The translations under genes were made by a program, and so were the position numbers. 28,238 nucleotides of DNA from Sergeia podlipaevii (lineage: Eukaryota; Euglenozoa; Kinetoplastea; Trypanosomatida; Trypanosomatidae). This document shows, one piece after another, positions 1 through 9,258 of the stretch (the first letter of the stretch is position 1; each line of letters starts with the position of its first letter). The notes beneath the pieces were generated by a model. That model ran no database searches. It saw only the letters and a program-made list of their open reading frames with translations, and had not been told where the DNA came from. The stretch covers positions 1 through 28,238 of the forward strand of contig JASANZ010001971.1 of the NCBI GenBank assembly GCA_030849805.1. The letters run 5' to 3'.

Positions 1-1863
1 TTCTTTTAAATAATGTGGCCTGAGAATGTATATATATAAAGTCGATGTGCTTGAATAGAAAATACATTGGTGATGCAACTTCCCCTCCCCCCTTTCTTCT
101 TTTTCCTCCTTTCCCTCTCCTGCGTCTTCCTGTAGGGAGAAGGTAGAGGAGGCAGAGAATGAGAATTCCTGTTTTCGTTGCGACGAGAAGGGGAGTAGGA
201 GGAAGACTACGTGGAGGAGGAGGGTATCATATCTTCACTTTTTTTTTCATTTTCCAAGTGTTTCCAAAGCAGCAGCGGTAGCAGCGCATAGATAAGGAAG
301 TGAAAGCAAAAATAAATGAAACACAAACAAAAACAACCAGCATCTCTCTTTTTTTTTAAAAAAAAAAAAAAAAGATAGTACGTAGACTAATGAAATCCAC
401 GACGCCACATATACACACGTCTTCCTCTTCGCTTGTCAGTCAACTTGTACTCACTCACATACATGCACACAAACACATGAAGGTACTAAGCAAACGAAAT
501 CAAAAGAGTTTGGAAAGCTGATTGTAATGAAGAAGTTCCACTCAAGCAACAAAAGAAAACAAAAAAAAAAACAAAAAAAATGCAAGTAGGGAGAAAGGGG
601 GTGAGAGGGGAAAGAGTAACGAACGGGTAAAATAAACTCAATTCCCCCAGGAAAAAAAAAGAAAAAAAAAGAAAGAAAAAGGGAAATAACATGACAACNT
701 TCCCCCCGAAAAAAAAGAAAAAAAAAAGAAAGAAAAAGGGAAATAACATGATAACAAAAGCAATAAAATTGTTATATTCACTCCCATCACGTTACATCCC
801 ATTCCTTGCATGCCGGGGTGTTCCTCCGCTCCGTCTGCCTAATCCTCCTCTTCCTCTCCCTCTCCTCCTTCCATCCCTCTTCTTTCGCTGTCAATTTAAA
901 TTACGGAGTAATGAGAAACATCAAAAATGTAAGTGAGTAACAGTAGAATAATAATGCTCTTTCATCAACAAAGTCTCCAGCATCATCCACTACTATATAC
1001 ATATCTCTCTACACATCACCCTCTTCCTTTCTCCTTTATGTCTCTCTACTCCCCTTCTTGTGTGTTTCATAAATAAATAAAAATGTTTTGCTCCCAATCT
1101 CGCACTTCAAACAAAACAAAAATAAAAAACAGATAATACTCGACTTTCATTTTCCAAAAAAAAAAATATAAGCTTAAAAAAAAAAAACCGCAGATTGTTG
1201 CCTTTTTTTTTCCTTTTTTCCCTCGTCCTCCTCTTTGATAGAACACCCATTCATATAGAGAGAGCATGTCCCTTCTGCTTTTTTTTGATTTTATCGTTCA
1301 TTCCATAACGAACAATAATAAAAAATAGTGATAAAAATTAAACGAAGAAATGCTCCAAGTCCTAAAGGCAAAAAAAAAAAAATGGAAAAAATAAGCCAGT
1401 TCCATATATTTACAGGTACATTTATATGTATGTATGTTTCGTAGATGAGCAATGGCGTAGTATCAATAAAATTACGATATCAGCGATAAAAACGTCAACT
1501 TATAGGTGGCTGTCATTGCTGCAGTAACGCATATCTCCCTCTCTTGTAGCCTAATATAGAAAAATGTAACATATATACATGTATAACAAAAAAAAAACAA
1601 GAAAAAAAAAAACTATAGTGCACACTGAGGGGACTATCTTTCTCATATGTCTTTCCTTCTCTGCATTTTTTTATTTTCGCTATTCTTTTCTTCTTTGCTT
1701 CTCTTTCGGTTCCACTGCTTACCACATGATTCCATATTAAAAACAAGTGTTTTTTTTTGCTCTTTTTACATACATTTCATATCAGCAACACGCGTTTAAA
1801 AAAAAAAAAAGACGAAGTATATCAATATATATATATATGTACAAAAACATGTTTTCATTTTTC
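1..1863. other. Noncoding region downstream of the first membrane-protein gene
   Basis: No credible gene is visible on either strand; the open frames are short and made of homopolymer translations. On the minus strand this is the 3' UTR of the 416-residue membrane protein followed by the spacer to the next gene, whose start must lie beyond the left edge. Purine-rich stretches on the plus strand (about 110-220, 345-376, 540-620 and 650-740) read as pyrimidine tracts on the minus strand and could be trans-splicing tracts for that next gene. An unresolved base N sits at 699. Confidence 0.7.
642..755. repeat. Direct duplication of about 57 bases around an N
   Basis: Two copies, 642-698 and 700-755, each begin with TTCCCCC, run through a purine tract made of A runs broken by single G, and end in GGGAAATAACATGAYAAC. 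They differ only in homopolymer lengths and one C/T change (695 versus 752). A single N at 699 lies between them. Direct abutment of two copies on an N suggests two contig ends that overlap but were joined without being merged, rather than a biological duplication. Confidence 0.8.
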
Positions 1864-3114
1864 CTACTGTGGAACACCATCCTGCGTCTGGTTGTTCGTT
1901 GTGCGCTCATCATGGTCAGAGATGTCAGACTCATTACACACGAACGTGCCCTCTTCTGGCATCTCAGAGTCCGCCTTTTTCGGCTTCTTCACCAAGGGGT
2001 TGCTATTCATACTGACTGAGTTGCTGCGCGTAGTAGTCGAGTCGCCAACGAGGACGTTATGACCTGACAAATTCATCATGTCATCCGCGTGATCCCCTAG
2101 CAGGTTGTCGCCCAGCATCTCTGAGTCGTCTGAAGGCTGTCCAGGTGCTACAGGCGTCAAAAAAACGTTCTGTCCAGAGAAAGGGCGGAAGGCAATGAAA
2201 AAGCCCATTACTACACCAGCTATCAGGGCAAAGATCATGACAATAAACCCACTGTTGTACGATGCCTCTTCGTCAGAGTCCTCCTTGCTAGTTGAGATCT
2301 CAGCAGAGAAGTACAGCGCAAAAGAAATAATAGCAACGAAGATGGAAAGAATCAGCAGCACAACAAAAGAAAGCACCACGACGCCAATGTTGCGATCAAT
2401 ACGACGGCGATGGCGCTCAGCGGCCTCATAGAACTCAACGGGCTCACGCTCCTCGTACGCGGCCGTGCTACTTTCCCGATCGTCCTCTGAGAACTCGCCA
2501 TCGTCGCTCTCTGTGTTGAGCATCCGCTCCGCATCCTCCTCGGAGTTGCTGGCAAATGATATGTCGCTTCCGCTGCTCAGCTCAAGCGCGGGGTCATCGG
2601 GGTCCTCACCACGAGCGATAATACGCTGACGGCGCATCTGGACGCGCGCGATGTGGTCTAGATACTCCTGTCTGGCTATCTCACGCTCTGTATCCGCGTA
2701 GTTGCACTGGCGTTCGTGCCGCACCCTGCACACAATAAACATGACTCCCATGACGAGTGCAGCGATCGAAAAGATGAGTCCACACACCATAAAAAGTTGT
2801 ACAGGGAGCATTTCCATACCTATGCCCTCCTTGGAGTCGTCATCGACGCCCTTGAAAGTCCAGAGGAAGTAGGTCTGTGCCGACTCACTATCATTTCCCT
2901 CCTCTCCAAGTTTGAGCTGGGCAAGAGCAACCAGCTGCACAATGAAGCAAAAGAGTAAAGCGAGGAACCCAGCAAAAGCGGCGGCACCACGCGCCATTAC
3001 TTGACGACGATGAAGGCGTTGAGGGTTGGTGCTGTAGGGATAGTAGTCGTAGGCGCGGGGGTCCTCCTTGGGTGCATTTATCATCTGATCCTCATCGCTG
3101 CCAATAATCGACAT
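1864..3114 (-). CDS. Four-transmembrane family protein (member 1), amastin-like layout
   Basis: The 416-residue protein starts at an ATG complementing 3112-3114 and stops with TAG at 1864-1866. Four hydrophobic segments are visible at about residues 43-66, 103-128, 244-268 and 288-309. The loop between TM1 and TM2 is short, has a possible N-glycosylation site (N74) and no cysteine. The 115-residue loop between TM2 and TM3 opens with a charged motif (RVRHERQ, then DTEREIARQEYLDHI at 141-155), continues through an acidic Ser/Glu/Asp-rich stretch, and closes with FYEAAERHRRRIDRNIG (228-244). After TM4 comes PFSG and an acidic polar tail. The same landmarks recur in the two genes upstream in transcription order, so these are paralogues. 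The likely place is a membrane with the N-terminus, large loop and tail in the cytosol. The molecular function is unknown; a distant amastin relationship is possible but the amastin cysteines are missing. Confidence 0.85.
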   Translation of the reverse strand: MSIIGSDEDQMINAPKEDPRAYDYYPYSTNPQRLHRRQVMARGAAAFAGFLALLFCFIVQLVALAQLKLGEEGNDSESAQTYFLWTFKGVDDDSKEGIGMEMLPVQLFMVCGLIFSIAALVMGVMFIVCRVRHERQCNYADTEREIARQEYLDHIARVQMRRQRIIARGEDPDDPALELSSGSDISFASNSEEDAERMLNTESDDGEFSEDDRESSTAAYEEREPVEFYEAAERHRRRIDRNIGVVVLSFVVLLILSIFVAIISFALYFSAEISTSKEDSDEEASYNSGFIVMIFALIAGVVMGFFIAFRPFSGQNVFLTPVAPGQPSDDSEMLGDNLLGDHADDMMNLSGHNVLVGDSTTTRSNSVSMNSNPLVKKPKKADSEMPEEGTFVCNESDISDHDERTTNNQTQDGVPQ

Positions 3115-3201
3115 TTTCTTTTGTGCTTTAGATTTTAAAAGTTTTCCCTCCTTTTTTACTTTGAATACGGCTGTTGTTGCTGTTGGTGCGGCTACTAATG
3201 T

Positions 3202-3244
3202 CTAGCACAGCAAACGCACACAAGCAAATAGAGAAAAAAAAAAT
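3202..3244 (-). promoter_or_regulatory. Candidate pyrimidine tract and trans-splice acceptor for member 1
   Basis: On the minus strand a T-rich tract (complement of 3231-3244) is followed by the first downstream AG at 3203-3202. Use of this AG would leave a 5' UTR of about 87 bases before the ATG at 3114. The arrangement of tract, then first AG, then start codon is the usual trypanosomatid one. A second strong tract at 3289-3309 could also contribute. Confidence 0.55.
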
Positions 3245-3409
3245 AGTAGTGATAGTAGTAAAACTAAAGAATAGCTGCGGCGCTCAGTAAAAAAAAAAAA
3301 AGAGAAAAACGAAACAGAGCACGCAGCCTAGCGAAAAATCACTGAAAATAGATGAATAGAAATATACGTATATGTGCTTACAGTAGTGTAAAAGGTAAAT
3401 GCACAGCCC

Positions 3410-3410
<1 letters not shown>

Positions 3411-3441
<31 letters not shown>
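3411..3441. repeat. Compound (TA)n(TG)n microsatellite
   Basis: An alternating AT run at about 3411-3432 passes directly into a TG run ending in TGTGTGTGTG near 3441. It lies in the presumed spacer upstream of the member 1 start. Confidence 0.85.
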
Positions 3442-3443
<2 letters not shown>

Positions 3444-4401
3444 CACTTGGGTATATAAAACCTGAAGTCACTTTCTCTCTTTCTACATATATATATATGT
3501 ATATATATGTATATGTGTATGCATATGAGGTGTATAGACACATGTTTGCATGTGGTTGAAAAAGAAAAAAAATATATAGAGAGAGAGAGAAAAGTGGAGA
3601 AAAAAAGCACACAGTGATATATATAAAAAAAAAAACATGCAGTCATAAGAAGAGGATGTGAGCTCCCCTCTTCAACTTTTCTCACAAACATAAAAGTGAA
3701 GGTTGTATAGATATATACACATGAGAAAATATCAATACACATGAAGGGAGAAGCCTAGCCAAGTGCCTCTTCCTTCATAGCACCCCTGCCATTATCTTCG
3801 AATGTAATCTAAAATCACACGTAAAAGTGTATTCATATATTTACTGTTGCTTTTTTTTGTTTGTGGGCTTTATAACACATCGTATATATCTTCTCAACAC
3901 ATAGGCGCAACGCACGAGTCGATTCAAAAAAGAAGAATCAGCTTTCTTTAGACAGTTATTTTTTTTTAAAGAAAAATAAATTTCTCCTCGCTCTTACCAA
4001 ATGTATCAAAAAACAGCAACTCTACCTATACATACGTAAAATATGCATGTGCATGTCTCGTTCCTATGTTGCTTTGGCTTTAAAAAAAAAAAAAGACGAA
4101 TTTCTTCATAATAATAATAATTATCACAAAGCGAAAATTAGAAAAAAAAAAAATGAACAAACACACACACACACAGGCAAACTCCTCTAAAGTATGTTGA
4201 TAAACATCACTGATTGCGTTTTTTTTTCCTGTTTGTGATTTAATGTTGCCCTTCGGCTTATTAATTTTTTTTTTTTTTACTTCCTTCAAGCTCAATACAA
4301 AGGACATTTTCTTTTCTCTGCGTATGTATCCGTGATGACTCTCTCTTTGTGCCCAAGTACGTTTGTCTGTGGATAATTTTTTTGTTTTATTATTTCTCTC
4401 T

Positions 4402-4447
4402 CTCCCTCTGTGTGTGTCTGTGTGTGTGTGTGTGTGAGAGAGAGAGT
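4402..4447. repeat. Compound (CT)n(GT)n(GA)n microsatellite
   Basis: A CT-rich stretch is followed by interrupted GT repeats (about 4410-4436) and then GAGAGAGAGAG. Simple repeat with no coding role visible. Confidence 0.75.
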
Positions 4448-4830
4448 ATCATTCATCTCTCTAATATCAAACCATCCCTAGTTTTTTCTTTTTATTTTCC
4501 TTTATATCTATATATATGTGTGTGTGTATATGTATATAGATATATAGAAAAGAAGATAAGAGAGATAGCAGTAAGCAAACAAACACCCGTATGCCCCATT
4601 CCAACAAAAAGAACGCAATGAAGCGTGGCGGGAGTATCTGCGCGATTTCAAAAAATTATAAAGTAAAAATAAAGATAAAAAATACGAAATTTTTATATAA
4701 AAAAACAAAGAGATATGAGAGAAAAAAAAAGAGTACGCACAAGAATAATAGAAAAATAAGCGTTAGAAAAGTAGACGCAAGCATGGAGAGCAGAAGTATA
4801 GGTAGCTGCCTCCAAGACATAGCCAAAGGG

Positions 4831-4855
4831 AGAAGAAGAAGAAGAAGAAGAAGAA
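4831..4855. repeat. (AGA)n trinucleotide repeat
   Basis: About eight perfect AGA units on the plus strand, followed by a G-rich purine stretch. On the minus strand this is a pyrimidine tract, so it could act as a splice-site tract, but no ORF starts soon after it. Confidence 0.85.
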
Positions 4856-5044
4856 GGGGGGAGGGGAGGAGTAAAAAAGGAAGAAAGGAAAGAGCAAAAC
4901 AACACAACAACGAGAGAGAAAAGAAAGGGGACAGTTGATGACCTTCACGCAAACAACAACAAAAAAAAAAATTGTAAGAAGTACATCTTTGTTGCTCTTT
5001 TTTTTTTCCAAAGAAGTGAAAGCATGCAACAAAAAGTACCAGAG

Positions 5045-5059
5045 CCCCCCCCCCCCCCC
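5045..5059. repeat. C15 homopolymer next to an (AC)n run
   Basis: Fifteen C in a row on the plus strand, followed by AAACACACACGCGCGC. On the minus strand it is a G run, unusual among the A/T homopolymers that dominate the spacers. Homopolymer length may be inaccurate in the assembly. Confidence 0.85.
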
Positions 5060-6033
5060 AAACACACACGCGCGCACCCACATCTAGCTCATAAAAAGTC
5101 CACGCATCCTCCCTCCCTTCCTTCCTCATCCCCATTCCCTTGCGCACTCAAAGTATTGTAACAATTTGTGAAACAAAACAAAACAAAACAAAAAAGAACT
5201 TCCCCAGAAATAAATGAAATTTAGTACTGATTACAATATTAGGTGGCACTTCCTATTTTTATTTCCTTTCTTTGCTTTATCTTTTTTTTTTCTTGCTTGC
5301 TTGATTGATCGTTGCTCTTTCCCCGTTTTGTAAATGAGAAGAACACACTGGAGCTTCTCTCTCTCTCTGTGCGTACTCTTCCGTTTTTTATTTTTTTCTC
5401 CTTTTTTCTTATTCTTACATATACATATAAATATATAATAATAATAATACCTTTCTTTGTGAAAAAGGATTTTACAATCGCATCTTGAGATCATTCGAAA
5501 AAAAAAAAAACATTTTCCAACCAAACGAATTTATCATTCCTTCATTTTTTTTATACAAAAAAAAGTAATATAGAAGCTACAAAAAAAAAAGTGTATATAT
5601 ACCTGAATATCCTCAACATAACATACATAATGAAAACTCCATTCTATAAAATTGACCCTACAGTCCTGGAGAGAAACAAACAACAACAGACAAAAAAAAA
5701 TTGAAGTCACAGTTCCAAGCATTAATTACAATGTATGAAGAGAGAGATGGAGAGAGAGAGAGAAGAAACAAAAAAAAGAAAAAAGAAGAAGAGGGGACTT
5801 GAATTTATTAATTGCAACAACAAAAGCAACAACAGCAAGAAGCAGTCGTGCTCCTTCCCTTATAGAATGCCAAGCCTTTCACCCCCCCCCCAGTAGCAGC
5901 AATAAATGATAGTAAAGTTATAATGAAGAAAAAACAAAAACTAAAAAATGGCTATGCCGTTTTCTCGTTGTTCTTCAATGTCACTTCTTTTTCATTTTCT
6001 CTTTTTCTCCCTACTCCTTCACATACATATGTT

Positions 6034-7491
6034 CTACTCGCGTCCAGCAGACACGGCGGCGGAAGGGGTGATAGAGGCGCGCACCGAGGGAGGGGCTGAG
6101 GGAGGGACCGAGGGAGGAGCTGGAGGGAAAACCGAAGAGGCCTCAATGGAGTCCGACACCACCTTGTTCTTCTTCTTGCGGCGCTGGCCGACGCCCGAGC
6201 CTTCAGACATACACTCTTTAGTGACAGGGACCACCGAGAAACGCTTTTGAAGTCCCATATCAGCGAGAGCGACAGCCTCGGCGGCAGCGGCTTGGCGGGC
6301 TTCTTCTGCTGCCTCCTCCTTCTCCCGCTTCTCCTCTTCAACCTGGAAGACAGTCTTGGTGGGCTCCTCTGGCGTATCAAGAATAAGAATACCCGAGAAG
6401 GGAGGGATAAGCACAATGATAATAACCAGAAGAGGGAGAACAAAGGCGGCGATCGAGACGTTGTACCCCGTCTCGAAGCCTGACGTCTCAAGATCCTCTG
6501 GGTTTCCCGCCTTGATTTCAGAGTTATAGTAACTGCTCAGGGAGATAACAGTAATGATCGTAGTGACGAGAACCACCGTGGCACAGCCAAGCACCACGGC
6601 ACCAAGGTTGCGGTCTTGACGACGGCGGTGGCGCTCCTGGAACGCGTAAAACGCCAGCGGGGCACGCGCAGTGAAGACCTCAGAGGAAGCTGTGCTGCGG
6701 TTGTCGTGACTGCCGCCGGTCCTGCCATACGCACTCCTCGACGCTAGCGTCGCGCTCCCCTCTGCGTCAGACGACGACACTATAGATGGGAGGGAGATAT
6801 CTGAAGAATCCAGTGCAGCCAGCGCGGCCTGCTCCTCTGCTTCGACCTGCCGCTGGTGCTCCTTGCGGGTGAGGTAGTCAAGGTAGTCAAGACGGGTCGA
6901 CTCGCGCTCGGCATCTGTCTTGCGACGCTGACTTTCGTGAGAAATGCGGCACACGAACAAGATGGCACTCAAAAAGGTGGCAGTCAAGCAGAGTATTAGC
7001 CCAATCACAGTCAGCACCTGAGCGGGAAGCATGTCCACGCCAGTGTACTTGGGGGAATCTCCACCTATCTTCGTTTCCTTTATGCTGAAGAGGCGGTACT
7101 CGTATAACAATGTCATGTCACGCATCACCACGTACTGGGTCAGATGTGCGTACGGGGCGGCCAAAGTAACAATGATAAGAATAAACTCTATCAAGCATAA
7201 AGTCGTGAGCAAGGCGCGAGCAACAAGATGAAGGGGATACGACCAACTCCCAGTTTGTGCGTAGACTGCATAATCGTACGCGTGAGGGTCCTCCTCCGCT
7301 CTCTCGTGGTATCCGCTGCCAGTTGCCATGGTGTTAGCAAAGGTGCTAGTTGGTCGATAAGAAGCCAAGGTCCCGTTAGGCCTGTAGCCGGGCATCGTGT
7401 TGTGCTTGTAGGGGCCGTTGGGACCATTCATAGTACCATTCAAGGTACTGTTCATGGTGCCACCAAAGTTGGATCTCGGCACGCTATGCAT
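6034..7491 (-). CDS. Four-transmembrane family protein (member 2), amastin-like layout
   Basis: The 485-residue protein stops with TAG at 6034-6036. The frame stays open to 7524, but the codon there is TTG, so the first ATG (complement of 7489-7491) is taken as the start. The N-terminus is rich in Asn, Gly, Tyr and Pro, then comes EEDPHAYDYAVY (66-77), matching EDPRAYDYYPY in member 1. Hydrophobic segments lie at about 88-112, 155-181, 296-320 and 345-365. After TM2 is RISHESQRR with DAERESTRLDYLDYL (193-207), then a Ser-rich loop, then FYAFQERHRRRQDRNLG (281-297), almost the same as member 1. PFSG follows TM4. A Glu/Ala-rich helical stretch (384-410) and a Pro/Ser-repeat tail end the protein. 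Family membership with its neighbours is clear; the function is not known. Confidence 0.85.
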   Translation of the reverse strand: MHSVPRSNFGGTMNSTLNGTMNGPNGPYKHNTMPGYRPNGTLASYRPTSTFANTMATGSGYHERAEEDPHAYDYAVYAQTGSWSYPLHLVARALLTTLCLIEFILIIVTLAAPYAHLTQYVVMRDMTLLYEYRLFSIKETKIGGDSPKYTGVDMLPAQVLTVIGLILCLTATFLSAILFVCRISHESQRRKTDAERESTRLDYLDYLTRKEHQRQVEAEEQAALAALDSSDISLPSIVSSSDAEGSATLASRSAYGRTGGSHDNRSTASSEVFTARAPLAFYAFQERHRRRQDRNLGAVVLGCATVVLVTTIITVISLSSYYNSEIKAGNPEDLETSGFETGYNVSIAAFVLPLLVIIIVLIPPFSGILILDTPEEPTKTVFQVEEEKREKEEAAEEARQAAAAEAVALADMGLQKRFSVVPVTKECMSEGSGVGQRRKKKNKVVSDSIEASSVFPPAPPSVPPSAPPSVRASITPSAAVSAGRE

Positions 7492-7547
7492 TGTTTTATA
7501 CTCGCGTTGAACAAAAATATACAAAAATATTTAAATAAATAAATAAA

Positions 7548-7565
7548 CTGATAATGAAAAAAAGA
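7548..7565 (-). promoter_or_regulatory. Possible trans-splice acceptor for member 2
   Basis: On the minus strand a short T-rich tract (complement of about 7556-7563) precedes an AG at 7549-7548, which would give a 5' UTR of about 56 bases to the ATG at 7491. A later AG at 7502-7501 would leave only about nine bases. The tract is weak, so the assignment is uncertain. Confidence 0.3.
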
Positions 7566-8483
7566 CGCGTTCCAATAGTAGCAAATAAGAAAAATAAGAA
7601 ATAATAATAATAAAATTCCTATTTCTTTCGGAGAAAGAATTCTGCTTTCGCCAGGGTGCTGTTTTCTCTTTTTCTCTCTTTCTTTAACTAGTGGCAACGA
7701 GTGTCATCAAATTTATTGTTATTATGAAACAATAGTAAATATATATACATAAGAAAAAAAAAAATGAAGAAGAAGAGGTGTGCGAAATAAATGCTAGCAA
7801 TAGTGACAATGGAAGAAAGAAAAGAAAAAGCACGCACTCGCCACATACATAAGCTTCAAAGCGAGCGAGTACTTCACTTCCCATCCCCCGCTTGCCATTG
7901 AGCAATATATATATAGCTGAGACGAGAAGAGGAAAGGGAGGGAGGGGGGTCAAAGCAGCTGCGCAGATAAAGATTCTTTGTGTTGTAATCAGCCTCAGTA
8001 GGCATCAACCGCATTTTTTTTTTCTTATGCATCACGCATCTCTCACACACATACACGTATACAGCATAAAATGTAATATGCAGATATAGTAAACATATCT
8101 GTGTATTTTATATGCTATTCCAAAAAGAAAAAAAGAAAAAAAAAGAGGAAAGAGCGCATCAAAGATGTCTCAAATTAAGTTGGTTCCATGATCTTTACTC
8201 CTTCTATAAACATTTTCGTTCCTCTTTTCCTTTCGATGGTCCAGAAGAAAATGAAAAAATAGGCAGTAGAGAAAAAGATGATAAGCAAAAAAGAAGATAA
8301 AAAAATTAAAATGTAGTGTAAAAAAAAAAAAGGAAAAGAGATTCTGTTTTTCTTTACAAAAAAAAAAGATTAAAAAAAAAATTGGAGAGTAAAGCACCTC
8401 CGTGAAAAGAATGAGGGACAGAAGAGAGGAGGCGGTGAAGTGAGTAGTGACTGAGGAAGCTTCTGCTCCGAGTTTCTCCCATC

Positions 8484-8501
8484 CCTACCTACCTACCTAC
8501 C
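8484..8501. repeat. (CTAC)n tetranucleotide repeat
   Basis: Four perfect CTAC units followed by CTCTCTCC. Simple repeat in spacer DNA. Confidence 0.8.
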
Positions 8502-9030
8502 TCTCTCCCCTCCCCCTCATTAGTTTCCGATGTCATATAGTGGAAAGGATACTCTCATGACCACTATTCATTTTGGCATACATACATATTTATGTTATCG
8601 CCATGCATCTTCATTTACGCACGTACACATAACTGGACACCCTCTTCACGCGCTCAAAAGCAAAGATGAAGAGATACTTTTTAAAATAGAGGGGGAAAAA
8701 GAAAAAGGGCACTGTAAAAAAAAAAAGAAAAGATTCCAATACCTGGCAAGTACACAGCGCATACGTAGTATATGTCGGATCGACAAGAAAACATTTAGTA
8801 AACATGAGACTGTAATGCATGCAAGTTGAAGTACGATATTTTCCCAATTCTTATTCTTTTTTTCGTGTAAAAATAGAGGTAAAGAAGATTATGAAGCATG
8901 TATGTCCAGAACACCAAAAAAAAAAAAAAATCAAGAATAGTATCTAAAAAAGAAAAGTGCGAGCGACAATGTACTCGGGGGTACATCGCTGAGTGGCAGT
9001 GGTGGTTGTTTTTCCCACCTGACAGTGCGC

Positions 9031-9117
9031 ATACACACACACACACACACATACGTACGTACGCATATTCATACGTACATACATACATACATACATATAT
9101 ACATACATATATATATA
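9031..9117. repeat. Compound (CA)n(TACG)n(TACA)n(TA)n microsatellite
   Basis: About ten AC units pass into TACG units, then six TACA units and TA repeats. It lies less than 150 bases past the stop codon of member 3, so it is probably within its 3' UTR. Confidence 0.85.
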
Positions 9118-9258
9118 GTGAGAGTAACCAACAGACAAGCAAACGAAAATGAAGAAAGCATCACAAGAAGAAAAAAGAGTGGAGAAATAACGGCACAGCA
9201 AGACAAAAAAAAAAATCGTTCATTTTTCATCTCCTCTCAGCTTCTTCTTCTCTACTCT

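Larger units (their letters stand above)
3115..6033. other. Long intergenic region between members 1 and 2
   Basis: These 2.9 kb hold no convincing gene. The open frames here, including one of 163 codons at 4656-5147 on the minus strand, translate low-complexity tracts (poly-Ser, poly-Phe, poly-Leu) and have no domain character. The region should contain the 3' UTR of member 2 and the 5' UTR of member 1. It is crowded with microsatellites: TA/TG, GT/GA, AAG, AAAAC, a 15-base C run and many A or T runs. No tRNA-like or rRNA-like sequence was seen. Confidence 0.65.
7492..9258. other. Intergenic region between members 2 and 3
   Basis: These 1.8 kb contain no convincing gene. They should hold the 3' UTR of member 3 and the leader of member 2. 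Features seen are A/T homopolymers, a (CTAC)n repeat at 8484-8501 and a compound CA/TACA/TA repeat at 9031-9117. The purine-rich stretches at 8120-8155, 8320-8385 and 8690-8735 would be pyrimidine tracts in the transcript. Confidence 0.65.

Noticed and set aside
691..936. A short plus-strand frame crossing the N at 699
   Set aside because: It depends on an unresolved base within a suspected assembly join and is largely poly-Lys from A runs.
3284..3742. A 152-codon minus-strand open frame with repeated Ile-Tyr
   Set aside because: It is the translation of TA and TG microsatellites; the apparent hydrophobic segments come from the repeats.
4656..5147. A 163-codon minus-strand open frame in the member 1/member 2 spacer
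   Set aside because: Its translation is mostly Leu, Ser and Phe from homopolymer and AAG-repeat tracts, and it overlaps other frames of the same kind. No conserved feature is visible.
5952..6491. A 179-codon minus-strand frame overlapping member 2
   Set aside because: It is an alternative frame of the better supported member 2 gene and consists of Arg/Ser/Leu-rich shadow sequence.
9031..9117. A CRISPR-like or other structured array suggested by regular short repeats
   Set aside because: The units are only 2-4 bases with no spacers; it is an ordinary compound microsatellite.
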